A DNA stretch of 64,000 nt from Sophora flavescens (GCA_030762895.1 CM061070.1:51039007-51103006); one strand, 5' to 3'; shown: positions 13,324-25,924, counted from the stretch's first letter. A program made the numbers and translations. The notes: a model not told the origin generated them from the letters alone.

Positions 13324-14485
13324 CTAAGAGAAACATTTTGAAACGGTCCCAAAATTGGCCAAACCATCAGCACAATAGTTTCCTTCTCTAAAAATGTGGG
13401 AGACAATGAATCTCATGTTATTGGTAATGCTGAGACAATGCAACCATCTAGCTCTAAGCTTCCAAGGAACAACCTTAATCGAAGAAAAGGCTTTGACAAC
13501 TAACATAGAATCACATTCTAACCAAATAGAATGCCAACCTCTATCAAAAGCAATCGCAATAGCAACCATTGCAGCAGAAAGTTCAGCAAACAGAGAGTTG
13601 GCCAAACCAAGATAAGAGGCAAAGCAACCAAGCACAGTAGAATTGCTATCCCTAAATATACCACCACCAGCAACAAAGCCTGAATTACCCTTTGCAGAAC
13701 CATCAATATTGCACTTTATCCAACCACAATTAGGAGGATTCCACCTTACTTCAATGATGTTAGGAACTTTACTTGGATGACAGTCAATGTTAAAGGATTT
13801 GAGAATGGAAAATTCCTCAATGGAGGAAAACATATGCTCATTTGTGAAATTACCAGTCAAAGCAGTGTCTGCCTTAATAGACTGAATAACCGAATGCAAG
13901 GATATGAATTGGTTGTCAAACCTGATTTTGTTTCTCCTGTTTCAAATCTGCCAAAGAATGTTGGTAATTCCAACTAGAACAACTTGTTTAACCTGAGGAC
14001 TATAGCCTTTATCACAAACTGATATAAGACAGCTGAAAGAGGTTGTGTCAAGAGATCTGCCCAGTACAGAAGCAAACCAAGACCACAGCTTCTTAGCAAA
14101 AGAGCACTCTAAAAATAGATGAGAGGAAGATTCATCTGACTGAACACGATTATCGCAGACAAGAGACTATAGTGCAACCACTCTTTTCGAGATTATCATC
14201 GATTGATAGCCTATTATGCATGACTCTCCCGAGCATAAAGGACCTAGATGGAGGAATAGAATTGATCCAAATCAAATTACACCATGAAATTTGCGGCTTG
14301 GGAGGATTTTGGAATTGGTAAGCCTCTTTGAAACTCGTAACACCAGAATCCGAACTAGTCCAAATAAGTCGATCAATAATCTGGTTTCTAGGCAGAAATA
14401 CCCCGAGATAGCGGGTTATGAATCCCAGGGAACTTAGCATAAACGAAGCGAGGAATGTTCCAAGAATTTCCTTGTAAAAAGTCAA
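13324..14485 (-). pseudogene. L1 zf-RVT and plant RNase H domains
   Basis: 14485-14150 encodes a zf-RVT type block (SWCNLIWINSIPPSRSFMLG, followed by HNRLSIDDNL). 13899-13324 encodes an RNase H of the RVT_3 family: WIKCNIDGSAKGNSG (first Asp), GGIFRDS, AELSAAMVAI (Glu), LECDSMLV (Asp) and the closing REGNYCADGLAN. All expected acidic residues appear present. A C-terminal RNase H is a feature of one plant L1 group, and is absent from the plus-strand L1 at 30105. Confidence 0.8.
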
Positions 14486-14634
14486 GCAACTGAAGATATC
14501 AAATGCTTGTGAATAGGTGAAGGAATATTAAGCAAATCCACCAAGGCTGCGTCAAGCCATTTGTTAGTCCGAAGTTGATGATCCCGCCATTACCAATCAG
14601 CCAAGAGAGCATTTACCGAGGACAAGTATGAATG

Positions 14635-15579
14635 TTAGCTCGATTTCGGCCGGATAGATGATTTGACATAATGACCAATTGGATGCTTGTATCTAAGAAA
14701 CCTTGGCTTGACTAATCTGGCCCATTCTTTGTCTGATGCAAACAGATCCCAGGCGAGTTTTAACATTGCTACATTGTTGATAGATCTCAAACTTCTCAAA
14801 CCAAGACCACCCTCAGCTTTAGGAGAACAAACAGTATGCCATTTAACAGTAACTACTTTCCTCTTTAGAGTGTCTCCATACCAAATGAAGTTCCTAATGA
14901 ACTTATCCAAATGCTAATTTGAAGGCCAAGCATAGATCTGGAATGAGTGCAGGACCATGCCATGAATGATAGATTGAACCAGCTGAACCCTTCCCATAAT
15001 GGAAAGCATACTCCCTTTCCAAGAAGCAAGTTTATTAACAATTCTGTCATCAGGGCCAGAAGCACTGCTACCACACATTGAAAAAACTGCACCTTTAATT
15101 TCTTTAAGGGAAGGCAAATTAGTAAGCATTATGTTATCTTGGACAGTCACCAAGGAAGGAATAACTTTAGAAATCAGCTCATTCGGGGAGCAATTGTTAT
15201 TAGAGGCATAAAAAGGCTTGTAAAAATGCAAAGCATGCTGTTCTATGTCATCTGCAGTGTCCAAGACCTGATCCCCATCCTTAAGCAAAGTCATTCTTTT
15301 AGAGGCAAATCTAATTCTGGCAATCCTATGAAAGTAAGTTCTGTTTCTATCACCAAAAGAGTGCCATTTGACTTTAGCTTTCTCTTTCCAAAAGGTCTCC
15401 TCATAAAGCAAAGCTTGTCTGCAGAGAATTTTGAGCATTCTCGCTCTCCAATCGATGTAAGTCATCGAAATTCCCTTTGGTTGAAATAGCTTCTTGAACT
15501 CTGTCCACTTCAGCAATAGCTTGCTTAACATTGTCATGCACATCACCAAAGCTGTTCCTATTCCAAATTCTAAGATCAT
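14635..15579 (-). pseudogene. L1 reverse transcriptase with palm deleted
   Basis: The frame 15579-14914 enters the RT domain (YFHRIARIR, then SASGPD) and jumps at about 15045 straight to the thumb-side block (NKLASWKGSMLSIMGRVQLV). The segment that normally carries the catalytic F/YADD, several hundred residues, is missing. The frame 14910-14635 continues with MDKFIRNFIWYGD and KAEGGLGLRSLRS, the conserved post-palm region. Loss of the palm makes catalysis impossible whatever the frame. Confidence 0.8.
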
Positions 15580-16429
15580 GTTTCAAGGCTTTAAGCTTTT
15601 GGGACATAACAGACATAGGACAACCCACAAAGTGCTTATTCCAAGCTTCATAAACAACCTTTCTACAATCCAGATGATTTAGCCACATCTGCTGAAACTT
15701 AAACTGAGAGGCAAAATTCTTGATCCCTCTACTGACATATAACAACAAAGGATGATGGTCAGACTGACTTCTAGTCAGTGTATAACAAGAAGAATAAGTC
15801 CAAAAAGATAGCCAAGCATCATCGACCACCGATCTGTCCAATCTCCTCTCATAATGATTACCATCTTGCCTCCTTCTAATCCAAGTGAATTCAGAACCTC
15901 TAGTGATAAGATGTGTAAGAGAACAACTATCACTCCAAGCTCTAAATTCATTGCAAGAAATCTGATTAGGACTGTTACCACCTCTCATCTCATGTGCACC
16001 AAGGATTGAGTTGAAGTCACCAATATAACGCCAGGGACCAGGGAAATCCTCTTGCAACTTAGCCAATTCCAACCACAGATTCCTCCTCACAATGCAAGAA
16101 GTGCTGGCATAAATTGCTGATAAGTAAATAGAGTTGTTTTCCCACTGAACTGAAATTGAGATATGTTAAGAGGAATTTGCAATTACCATTGGATCCAATG
16201 AGTCCTTGCAGATTCCCCAAAGATTAGGAAGCAAACTACCTCTATCATTAACCAGAAAAGGCTTAAGGTGCAGATTTCTCCTAAAGGAAGATGGGAATTG
16301 ATCTAAAGCTATCCAAGGTTCAGCCACAAATAGAAAATCAGGATTTTGTGAAGAACACAGATTTTTCAACACAAGCCTAGTTTCAATATTGCCTAGGCCT
16401 CTAGTATTCCAAAAAAAGACTTTCATCAA
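15401..16429 (-). pseudogene. L1 ORF2 apurinic-type endonuclease
   Basis: Nicks the target for target-primed reverse transcription. The N-terminal block (ATG at 16429) reads KVFFWNTRGLGN and VAEPW, the first catalytic Asn and Glu motifs of the EEP endonuclease fold. After a break at about 16100-16166 the frame 16090-15401 continues with GDFNSILG, TWIRRR, ERRLDRSVVD and SQSDHHPLLL, matching the GDFN, DR and SDH catalytic motifs. The active site looks complete, but the two halves are out of frame. Confidence 0.8.
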
Positions 16430-16566
16430 GCAAAGTTTTGAGAATCGGCCTTATTTCGGGCATTATGCTTACCATTCTTTAGATTCTGCTTTGCCTTCTG
16501 CTTGAGCTTTTTCTTCTAGGATCTTGACAAAACTGGAGTAAACCCAGGGTCAGGAATCTGCATAGG

Positions 16567-17238
16567 TTATGTATGCAAATACTTATTGGCATTTGCATCT
16601 TCATTATTGATAAAATGAGCATTAGCATTATCCGAGGAATCAACCTCAATTTCTTCATCAGTATCATCTGCCCAAAGTCGTCCCATAATTCTCAAAACAT
16701 GAGCTACATTGGGGTTAACATTCCTATCACTAGGATTATGCTGATTTCCATTAGCAGAACCAATATTAATAGGAGTGGAACCTTTATTGATTGATCCTTG
16801 GAGATTGATTGTAGTTCCATTGCTTGAATTTTGGATAGTGTCAGAAACATGATCCACTGAATCCTGATTGTTGTCGGAAACAGCATGAGGACTAGCCTCC
16901 AGAACTGTGTTTTCCACTACATTATCAGACTGAACATTATTTCCCTGACTCGGAGTGGCAGTATATACCAATCTATCAGTGCTTGAAATAACTTCAACCA
17001 CATAAGGGACATTAATAGGGGGAGATAAATTATTATGTCCTTCTTGATCCTGCACAGATTCCACCATAACCTGATTCTGAGCATCATTGGGACTGGCCTC
17101 GTTATCCTTGTTGCCATTAACAGCAACCTGATTCCCATCACCAAGATTTTCTTTATGATTCTCAGTCCTTTGATTATCCTTAGCAATATCTGCAGGGTTT
17201 GGTTTAGCCTTCGGAACATAAACCTTTCTTGATTTCAC
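16567..17238 (-). pseudogene. L1 ORF1 C-terminal linker region
   Basis: A 223-codon open frame rich in N, Q, D and S with no recognised enzyme domain. It sits directly upstream of the endonuclease in the LINE's reading direction, which is the position of the variable, low-complexity C-terminal part of plant L1 ORF1. The conserved RNA-binding and CCHC parts expected further upstream are absent because the element is truncated at about 17290. The assignment rests on position more than on motifs. Confidence 0.5.
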
Positions 17239-20001
17239 TTCTTTGTTGGGTTGCCTCCTATTATCAAAATTCTGGGAGTACCTAAGAACTAGGGTTTAGC
17301 CAAGGAGTTCAAAATAGGGCTAGGGTTCTTTTTTCATTTAAATCTTTTGGATACTAGTTGCTAGGGTCTTAGATAGCATGGGGAAATTGTTACAATTCAA
17401 AAATTGAAAACAAAATTCATTTAACCCATATGCTAGGGTTTCGACAAAGACACCAAAAATTTAGGGAGGAAATTTCTTTTGCTCACATACTCTTGGATCT
17501 AGAATATAAAAGTCTTAGATAGCTTATAACCATCATCATCCAAGTAAAAATTTGAAGAAAACTCATTTAGCCTACATATATATAGATTCGGCCAAGAGGA
17601 GGAAATAGGGCTAGGATTTTCTTTTGATTCTAAGCTCTTGGATAATGAAAGTATAGGTATAAGAGAGATGAAAACAAGATTCATAACTCATCAAACATTT
17701 TTCTAAGTATTTTTGCAAGATTTTTGAAAAATTAGATCTAGAACTTGAAATGGAGAAAAACTTGATGAAAATGAAAATTAGTGGATGATTAATGGAGCTA
17801 AGGTGATGAGGAAGAGTAACCTCACCTTGAAAGGAAGAAAATTGATGAAGAACTTGAAGAAAAATGGTCAAAAACTCAAGCTTTACACAAATGAAGTTTT
17901 AGGTTTTTCAAATAGAATGACTTAGTGTATTTTGTGAAGTTGATGAATGAAATGACCAAGTGAAGGGAGAAGGGTTTGGGCCGTGTAGGGTAGGGGTCCA
18001 ATGAGGAGAATAATTGGCTTTGTTAATGCTAAATGAGAACCATGGTGGAAGATAGCCAAAGCTTGATTAGGTTAAGTTAGAAAATACTATATTATAACCT
18101 AGCTATTTTATAAATCATCATGCTATGAAAGAAATGTGTGGTGGAGGTGTGTCTAGAGGGTGTGGCCGTGTATGTACCACAAGGAGGAAGGAGAAGCCAA
18201 CTTTGTTTTGTCTTAGTTATAACCTTAGGTAGTAACCATGTTTGGTTAGGAAAGAACTTTGGTTTTTTTATGAAATGAAACTAAGTGTAATATGAAAGGA
18301 AAATGTGTGTGTAGGCTGGATTGTGGCCATGCACTTCATGCAAAAGAGGAGACGAAATTGCCCTGTTAACCTTAAATTAACTATGGTTGAAGTTAACTAA
18401 GCATAGGTTAGGTTAATACATAAATATCTAGATATTTTAGGTTTTGCATTTATGAGCATTTATGGTGAAGGTGAGTCACCATCATGACTCACCATGGTTA
18501 CTCATCCCCTTTGAGTCATCATGGATGACTCGCCGTTGTCTCCCGGTGTATCTCTGCACATCCCTATCCGATTCCGTTGTTTACCCGATTAAGGTTTTTG
18601 TCCATTTTTCTTCAAAATTCGCTCGAACAAAATACAATATTTTATTTATGTACGGAAATTTTAAGAATAGGATTTATCACTGAAATAATGATAAAATCTA
18701 GAATCGTTCAGTTTCGGGTCAAATTAGGGTTTCTGCCGGTATAAAATTATCTTGTCAAAGAAAAACGCAGATGGTTTTAAGTCGATTTTTAAATCCAAAT
18801 TTTTACCGTAACCCTCTACCATAAGGTAGAGTATAAATATGATTTTGTTTTATCCATAATCATTTTCTAGGTCTCAGATAAAAAAATATAAATTAATATA
18901 TCGTTACCGGTAATACCGTGTATTGTAACACCCCGATTTTCTGATACGCTGTATTAACAGTAAAGATATATTTATATATATTTTTATCTCAGAACTAGGA
19001 AATGATTTTTGCAGAAAACAAAATCATATCTAGAACCTACTCTATGGTAGGAAACTCTGATTAAAATTTGGGTTTAAAACTCAGACCGAAATCGGTCTGC
19101 GTTTTTACTGACAGTATAATTTTATACCCGCGGAAAACCCTAATTTGAACCGAAACTGAAATTTGTAGATTTTTTATAATATGTCCGTGAGGAATCCTAC
19201 TTTCCAATTTTCTGATCAGAAATAAAATATTTTGTTTATTCGGACGAATTTTGGTAAAAGTTCGCACGAAAAACAGTCGGTGTTTTCACTGACAGTAAGA
19301 TTTTAATGATCAGAAAACCTAATTTTGACTCGTTAACGAAATGGTTTATGTCTAAAACATATTGCCAACGGGTTTGGTTATTTTGAAAATTTTCGATCGA
19401 AAAACAGGCAGAAACCCTAATCGGGAAATCAAAGGAGTCGAAAACGGAATTGCGGAGAACCGTCAAGAGATCGGGACAACGAGTCATACATGATGCCTCA
19501 TGGAGGATGAGTAATAAAGCATTTATGAGCATTAAATGCTAGTAATCATGAATTTTAGGTAAAATAACCAAAATACCCCCAAGCTTTCGTGGTTATTAAC
19601 AAGACATATCTAAGCACTCTTAACCACTCACTTTCCATGGTTGTAAACCTCCCATATCTCCTCAATTTCGTGCAGCCATATATACTAAACCATACCTATT
19701 TCATTTTGCTTTCGTTTCATCATTTTCCCATCAAAAATCGAAATCAGGTAAATGACGGAGTTGCGTACGGGATTTCCGGGAACCGCTAATGGATGTGATC
19801 AATGAGTCTTGGATGACTCATTAGATGTGGCCCAAAATCAGCCACACCTAAATTAATTGTGAGCCACATACTTTTTAACCCTAGTTGGTAACATAACCCT
19901 AGTTAAGTTAACTATTAACTATGATTAAGCTTATATTATTTAATATTCACAAAACCCATTAATTGGACTCTAAGGAACCAAAAAAAGCCTAAGATCTATC
20001 C

Positions 20002-20009
20002 TATTTAAA
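20002..20009 (+). promoter_or_regulatory. TATA-like box in gypsy-type LTR
   Basis: TATTTAAA in the context CCTATTTAAACCCCCC, followed by a CT-rich leader-like stretch. It is a plausible LTR promoter by position, not demonstrated. Confidence 0.35.
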
Positions 20010-21311
20010 CCCCCCAAACCGCAGCAACAGCAGTCCCCCTCCACATTTCTCACTTCATCTTTTCCATTTCTTCTTCTTTTTTCTTCAAAAACTCCATTGT
20101 TGTTCTTGCACAACTTGATCATTCTTTCACTTTCTTTCATTATCCAGAGGTAAAACCTCACTTCTATGATCTTAGTTATCTTCCTCATCTTTATAACTCT
20201 CTTTATCACCCAAAACTTCGGATTAGAGGAGAAGAATTGAGAGAGAAACCTCAATAGTTACAAGAAGCCTTTGTTGGAAGCTTTGAAACCTAGTTGGAGC
20301 AGTCTCAGTGAGAGAGTCGCCAAACACTCTTCAACAGTTGGATCATTCTCAAATTATAGAAAAGGTTAAAGACTTATGGTTCTTCATATCCAACGGTCAT
20401 AATTTGGAACAAAGGTCCATATAATGAGATATTGAGCTCGGACAGTGGGGCTAGGAGGTGAGAAACTCAACCCGGATACCATCTAACCTATCACCATAGA
20501 ATTGCGATCTGATATTCGTTAACCGTTAGATCGAGTTGAAACTTTGTGATAATGTTTATGAAGGATAGTTCTTCATTATCACCATTCATTTTTCTAAACA
20601 AAGCTGTGTCCAGAGGAATAGAGCTCGAACAGTAGCCTTGAATCCGATTTCTCCTAAGTCCAGCCGTTGTTCTTGTAAGTTTTTCCATCGATTTTTTTTC
20701 TTGATTCAAACAAATTTATTTATTTGAAACCCTATTTTTGATTCGGTTGGTATTTGGTGTTTCCGGTGAATTGTTTTACTCGTACGTGTAATCGGGACGG
20801 AAAGCGGAACGGTGGATGTGTAAGGATGGATGGTGGCAGATTTGTGGATGTTGTTGGACAGCATGCTGAGGTTCTTGGCAGTAGCGTGGACGCATTCAGA
20901 GCTTTTACGAGATAGCGTGCACGTCAATCAGGTGGGGGAAAGAATCAACCTATCATCGGAATCGATAAGTAGTAGATTATATGATAATTGTGTAGGGCGA
21001 CCTAAACCCTACTAAAAGTCGAGTAATCGAAAAGACCAAAATCACATTGGAAACTGTTTCTTTAAAACCAATGTTGATTCGGGGATTGTAGGTTTATCGA
21101 CATTAAGTTGATTTTAAGTATTTGATGATGTTTGACTTTATGTTATTGAATTTATTGTGATACTGCTGGTTGAGCTATTCCTTTGGATGTTTAGTGTTTG
21201 AATATTCTTGATATTGTGTTATTTTGGTGATATTGGAATATGTTGTTGATATTGTGTTATGGATGATCTATTTGCTATTTGGTTTTAATATTGTGTTTAG
21301 TGGATTTTAAG

Positions 21312-21315
<4 letters not shown>

Positions 21316-21369
<54 letters not shown>
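21316..21369. repeat. (AT)n microsatellite
   Basis: An uninterrupted alternating AT run of about 54 bases inside the right gypsy-type LTR. Confidence 0.95.
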
Positions 21370-21370
<1 letters not shown>

Positions 21371-22490
21371 CTCGAGAGATAATTTTTGGTTTGGGTGTGA
21401 GGATAATGGTGACTTAGAGGTGCCTAGCCTAAACTATTTATTTTAAAGAGGAAGTGTGACATAGAATATTTGTTAAGGCTTTGATGGAAGGTTAACGTAC
21501 TAGGATGTTATTAATGTGGGTTGGTGAGATTCATATAGATGTATTGTTATTCACAGTCGTGTGAGTGGAACAGACGAGGTCAGGATATCCTATTTTGGGA
21601 TATCAGATATTGCGGGTGAGTACCCTACGGATGTGGATGCCGAGGTAGACTACAGTAATACTCTTTTAGTTCTTGATGCGTTCGAAGGTTCTTGGCACTA
21701 GACCATTCTGGACTGATACTCCTTGACGCGTTCATATATTCTGGGCACTGGACCATTTTGGACTAATACTTGTTTAGTCTTTGATGCGTTCGAAAGTTAT
21801 TGGTACTGGACCGTTCTGGACTACTGACTAACATGATAGGAATAGAGATGGCCACGTCAGTATAAAAGTTTAGTTGTATGAGATTGGGGTAGAGGATGAT
21901 ACATTAATTAGAGGATGATTTGTTAGTTATGTATGTTGATTAATTGTCTGTGACATTTATTGTATGATATGCTATGACTCCTTTTCTCTTTTGATGATAG
22001 AACTGTTTCTTATCCCCTATGTTCTATATTGTGTATTTATTTTATCATGTGATCGTACGAGAAGATCCGATGGAGGAACCGGTTGCTGAGGTGTTGGATG
22101 GGATTCCTTATGAACCGGATGCGGGAGGACGAGCTGTGACCCATGGTGATAGGGTCTAGATAGTTATGGCAGGTGCGTCTCGTGAGACGTTTTATATTTT
22201 TTGCTAAGTACAACTTTTTTTTAAGTTTATGCCCGTGAGGGATCTCACTGAGAGGATACCCTCAACAGTGTTTTGTAATATGTATAAGGCATATGGCTAT
22301 TTTCACAATATAATTATGGTATGGAGTTTTAAGTAATTGAAGTTTGTATGCTCCTTAACTTAAGTTTTTAATTTTTACGTCTTTTCACGTTAAGCGAGCG
22401 ATTAAGGAATTAATTAAGAAAACTTTAAACTAATAAAACACCGGGACACAACGAGGTGTCTCACGTATATATAAAAAAAAGGATGTTACA

Positions 22491-22670
22491 GCTTACCCCT
22501 AAAACAACTTGATATTATTATTGGTATGGATTGGTTATCTTCCAACCATGTCCTCTTAAACTGGTTTGACAAGACCATTGTTTTTGGAATGCTAGTGGAG
22601 TCTAAGGATCCAAGATTTCTCTCTACCAACCAAGTTAAGGCTTCTATGAAAGAAGATGCCCATGTTCACA
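22491..22670 (+). pseudogene. Ty3/gypsy retropepsin fragment
   Basis: Reads in one frame as LPLKQLDIIIGMDWLSSNHV and continues for about 45 residues. The IIGMDWL block is the conserved C-terminal part of the chromovirus protease domain. The catalytic DSGA motif and everything before it are missing, since the sequence abuts the LTR end at 22490. It decays into a T-rich run at about 22673. Confidence 0.7.
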
Positions 22671-22789
22671 TGATTTTTTTTTACCAGTTTTATTTTTTGT
22701 TTTCATTTTCTTGCTATATATGGTTGTGCATAAACACATTTTCTTGCTATATATAAGAGGTGCTGATAAATTGGATATATATATTTTTT

Positions 22790-23056
22790 ATTTTGGATTA
22801 GTTGTACTTTTGATCCTAATAGTCAAGAATTATCAAAATTTCACAGTATTTATATTGTTAGGGAACTTGACTATGATAGAGATAAGAGGATTGGCAAGCA
22901 CATTGATTGTCTTAGGAAAGTAAGTTTTGAACAAAGATTGATATATGAAGAGACTGTTGATGCTATGTTAAATGAATATGGTGGTTTCTTATTTGTAGAT
23001 AGTTATGGTCGGAAAACTTTTCTTTTAAAGACTTTTTTTTACCGATTTCATTATAA
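22790..23056 (+). pseudogene. Helitron-type PIF1-like helicase fragment, copy 1
   Basis: Across frames the region encodes IYIVRELDYDRD, then LIYEETVDAMLNEYGGFLFV and KTFLLKTFFYRF. This matches the linker and Walker A part of the Rep-helicase encoded by plant Helitrons, where the motif normally reads G-GGTGKT-LW. Here the loop is reduced to SYGRKTF, so ATP binding is lost. It is cut at about 23056 by an RTE LINE. Confidence 0.65.
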
Positions 23057-24838
23057 GGTGGCCAAAAAAGAGACCAAGAAGGCAGTGAGCGAAGCGAGAA
23101 CTAAAGCTTTTGACGGGTTATACCAATCCTTAGGCACCAAAGATGGAGAGAAAACTATTTATAGGCTTGCTAAAAATAGGGAAAGAAAGATAAGAGACTT
23201 GGACCAAGTGAAGTATATTAAGGATGAAGAAGGTAGAGTTTTGGTCAAGAAACAAGATAAAGATAGATGGAAGAATTATTTCCACAAGTTATTTAATGAA
23301 GGATTTGAAGTTTTATCATGTTCACGGGTACTTGACATCAGAGAGGATGACCAAAATTACACTTTTTATCATAGAATCCAAGAGCATGAGGTAAAAGAAG
23401 CTTTAAGAAGGATGGATAATGATAAGGCAGTTGGACCAGACAATATACCTGTGGAGGTATGGAAGAGTCTAGGAAATAGAGGCATTAGTTGGCTCACGAA
23501 GTTTTTTAACAAGATTATGAGGTCAAAGAAAATGCCAAATGTATGGAGGAGAAGCACTTTAGTTCCGATTTACAAGAACAAAGGAGATATACAAATTGTG
23601 CAAATTATAGGGGGATTAACTTATGAGTCATACTATGAAGCTATTGGAAATGGTGCTTGAACGGAGACTAAGAAAAGAAACCAAAATCACCGATGACCAA
23701 TTTGGTTTTATGCCCGGGAGGTCGACCATGGAAGCAATTTACTTGCTACGACGAGTGATGGAACAATATCGAAGGGATCAAAAAGATTTATACACGACCT
23801 TCATTGATTTGGAGAAAGCGTATGATAGGGTGCCAAGAGAGGTTTTATGGAAAGACCTAGAAAAGAAAGGTGTTCGGATTACCTACATTCGAGCTATCAA
23901 GGATATGTACGAGGGGGCCATGACTAGTGTGAGAACGCAGGGTGGAGCCACAAAAGATTTCCCAATAACCATAGGTCTGCACCAAGGGTCAGCTTTAAGC
24001 CCCTATCTTTTTACCTTGGTCCTGGATGTACTTACAGAGCACATTCAAGAGGCAGCATCGCGATGCATGCTTTTCGCAGATGATATAGTCCTAGTTGGAG
24101 AGTCGAGAGAGGATATAAATGGAAGGTTGGAGACAAGCTTTAGATGCACGTGGCTTCCGTTTGAGTAGAAGCAAGACGGAGTATATGGAATGTAAGTTTA
24201 GCAAAAGGTGAAACACCTCTAGCTTAGAGGTGAAAGTTGGAGACCACAACATACCACAAGTCACACGGTTTAAATATCTTGGGTCTATTATACAAAATGA
24301 CGGAGAAATTGAGGGAGATGTAAACCATCGGATTCAATCAGGGTGGTCGGAATGGAGGAAGGCTTTGGGTGTTTTGTGTGATAAAAATGTACCTCTTAAG
24401 TTAAAGGGAAAATTTTACTGTACAACTATTAGACTGGCGATGTTGTATGGGACGAAGGGTTGGGCGATAAAAAATCAACACGAGAGTAAAATCAATGTAG
24501 CAGAGATTAGAATGTTGCATTGAATGAGTGGAAAAACTAGACGAGATAGTACTAGGAATGATAGCAATTGAGATAGAGTTGGGGTAGCACCTATTGTAGA
24601 AAAGATGATTGAATCTCGACTTAGGTGGTTTGGGCATGTATGGAGGAGACCTTTAGATTCTGTAGTAAGGAGAATGGACCAGGTGGAGGGCAATCCAATC
24701 GCTAGAGGCAGAGATAGACCAAGAAAAACTATAGGAGAAACTGTTAAGAAAGATTTAGAGACCAATAATTTAACTATTAACATGATTCATGATAGAACAT
24801 TGTGGCGTCGTATGATCCATGTAGCCGACCCCACCTAG
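23056..24838 (+). pseudogene. RTE reverse transcriptase, copy 1
   Basis: The RT copies element RNA at the nicked target. Motifs in order: ALRRMDNDKAVGPDNIPVE (about 23400), FGFMPGRSTMEA (about 23700), FIDLEKAYDRVPRE (about 23800), LHQGSALSPYLF (about 23980), the catalytic MLFADDIVL with FADD at 24073-24084, then FKYLGSIIQ (about 24270) and the C-terminal RLRWFGHVWRRP (about 24620). Frames break at about 23600 and 24140. TGA is present at 24209-24211 and another TGA near 24522. The endonuclease is absent. The TGA at 24209 is shared with copy 2 at the homologous site. Confidence 0.88.
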
Positions 24839-24868
24839 TGGAATAAGGCTTGGTTGTTGTTGTTGATT
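23056..24868 (+). mobile_element. RTE-clade LINE, copy 1 (5'-truncated)
   Basis: Encodes an RTE-type reverse transcriptase without the endonuclease and ends in short TTG repeats (GGTTGTTGTTGTTG), the tail type used by plant RTE elements instead of poly(A). A close relative lies at 48367-49893. It landed in a Helitron helicase fragment. Confidence 0.85.
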
Positions 24869-25139
24869 CATTTTATGATATTATAATTAATATATATGAA
24901 ATTAATATAATAAACTTAATTTTTAGATATTATAAAAATAACATTTATATATATTAAATTATTTTTACAAACGAAATTTAGAAACATAATTTTCAATATC
25001 TGTCTCTCATCTACAATTAATATAAACATTTTTATTATTTCCCCTCCAAGTTTTTTTTACCGGTTTTTTTTTTCTTGCTTTATGTGACTGTGCATAAATA
25101 CAATTTCTTGCTATATATCAGAGATGCTAATAGATTTTG
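24869..25139. other. AT-rich spacer with homology to 22680-22790
   Basis: No gene. The part 25050-25139 (T-rich run, then GTGCATAAATACA and TTGCTATATAT) repeats the sequence at about 22675-22765, showing that the helicase-fragment unit is duplicated together with its flank. Confidence 0.5.
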
Positions 25140-25290
25140 ATTTTGATTTGGGCTTAATTGTACTTTTGATCAATCTATGTACTTTTGATCCCAATAGTCA
25201 AGACTTATCAAATTTTCACAATATTTATATCGTTAGGGAACTTGGCTGTGATAGAGATGAGATGAATGGAAAGCACGTTGAAAATCTATT
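25140..25290 (+). pseudogene. Helitron-type helicase fragment, copy 2 (short)
   Basis: Contains the NIYIVRELGCDRDEMNGKHV block that matches copy 1 (SIYIVRELDYDRDKRIGKH) and copy 3. It ends before the Walker A region and passes into tandem repeats. Only this linker motif supports the call. Confidence 0.5.
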
Positions 25291-25660
25291 TGATTTATTT
25301 TTCCTCTTTTCTCGTGCAAGTTAACCACCTTTTAAAAATTTATTTATTTATCATATTATTTTTCTTCTCTCTTGAAAATATATTGGATTTAATTCTCCCT
25401 TTTCCCCATGAAGGTTAACCATTTTTTTAAATTATATTTATATATAATATTATTATTTTTCTCATCTCTTGAAAAAATATTTGATTTATTTCTTATCCTT
25501 TCATGTGTAAATTAATCATTTTTAGAAAATATATTTATCTTCTTCTTTTTTTCTTCTCTCTTGATATTTATTTGATTTATTTCTTCTCTTTCATCATGCA
25601 AGTTAACTAATTTTAGAAATTATCATATTATTTTTTCTTTTCTCTTGAAAATGTAACAAT
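25290..25660. repeat. Degenerate ~100-bp tandem repeat
   Basis: About four units, each with TTTCTTCTCTCTTGAAAATAT, a GATTTATTT stretch, and CATGCAAGTTAAC followed by an A/T-rich stretch. The same unit recurs at 57870-58030. Confidence 0.7.
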
Positions 25661-25924
25661 ATGATTTAACCATATAATTTAATAATAACTAACAATCTTA
25701 TATCATGATAAAAAAAAATTAACATTGAATTGTCACAATATGAATAGAATATAAAAAAAAAAATTAGTCCATAAATTTTTAAAATTAATTGCATTTATAG
25801 AAAAAAAAAGAGAGGACGGATTCATACTCTTATTTTAAGTATAAACATCATTTATATAAAATTTTAGAATATGAAACTATAGCGATACGCATTATATAGA
25901 TATGCTAATAAGTTTTTATTCTTA
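25661..25924. other. AT-rich non-coding spacer
   Basis: Poly(A) and poly(T) runs, no open frame and no recognised element. Confidence 0.4.

Larger units (their letters stand above)
13065..17290 (-). mobile_element. L1-type LINE, 5'-truncated, minus strand
   Basis: On the minus strand, in order: C-terminal part of ORF1 (17238-16567), endonuclease (16429-15401), reverse transcriptase with an internal deletion, zf-RVT domain and plant RNase H (13899-13324). The 3' end is marked on the plus strand by a T-rich run at about 13065-13078 (the poly(A) tail reversed). This LINE lies in the left gypsy LTR copy. ORF1 is missing its N-terminal half, as expected from abortive reverse transcription. Many frameshifts show it is dead. 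Confidence 0.85.
11830..18923 (-). repeat. Left, inverted copy of long Ty3/gypsy-type LTR, interrupted
   Basis: Reverse complement of the LTR-like sequence at 18924-22490. Clear matches: 11830-12960 against about 20935-22136, and about 18440-18910 against about 18945-19560. The middle is more diverged and is broken by an L1 LINE (13065-17290). Its outer end, about 350 bases, was cut off by the SIRE insertion at 11830 and should lie left of the window. Its inner end lacks about the first 20 bases present in the right copy. No gene is seen in 17290-18923 beyond this LTR sequence. Confidence 0.65.
18924..22490 (+). repeat. Right copy of long Ty3/gypsy-type LTR (TGTAACA...TGTTACA)
   Basis: About 3.57 kb starting TGTAACACCCCGATTTTC and ending GGATGTTACA, with the TG...CA ends and short inverted ends (TGTAAC/GTTACA) of an LTR. 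Length and start resemble Tekay/Del-type chromovirus LTRs, from memory of the family. No 5-bp target duplication is visible: 18919-18923 is TGTAT and 22491-22495 is GCTTA. It meets an inverted relative at 18924 and abuts a gypsy protease fragment at 22491, so it is a rearranged or solo LTR. It contains a TATTTAAA box and a long AT microsatellite but no gene. Confidence 0.6.
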
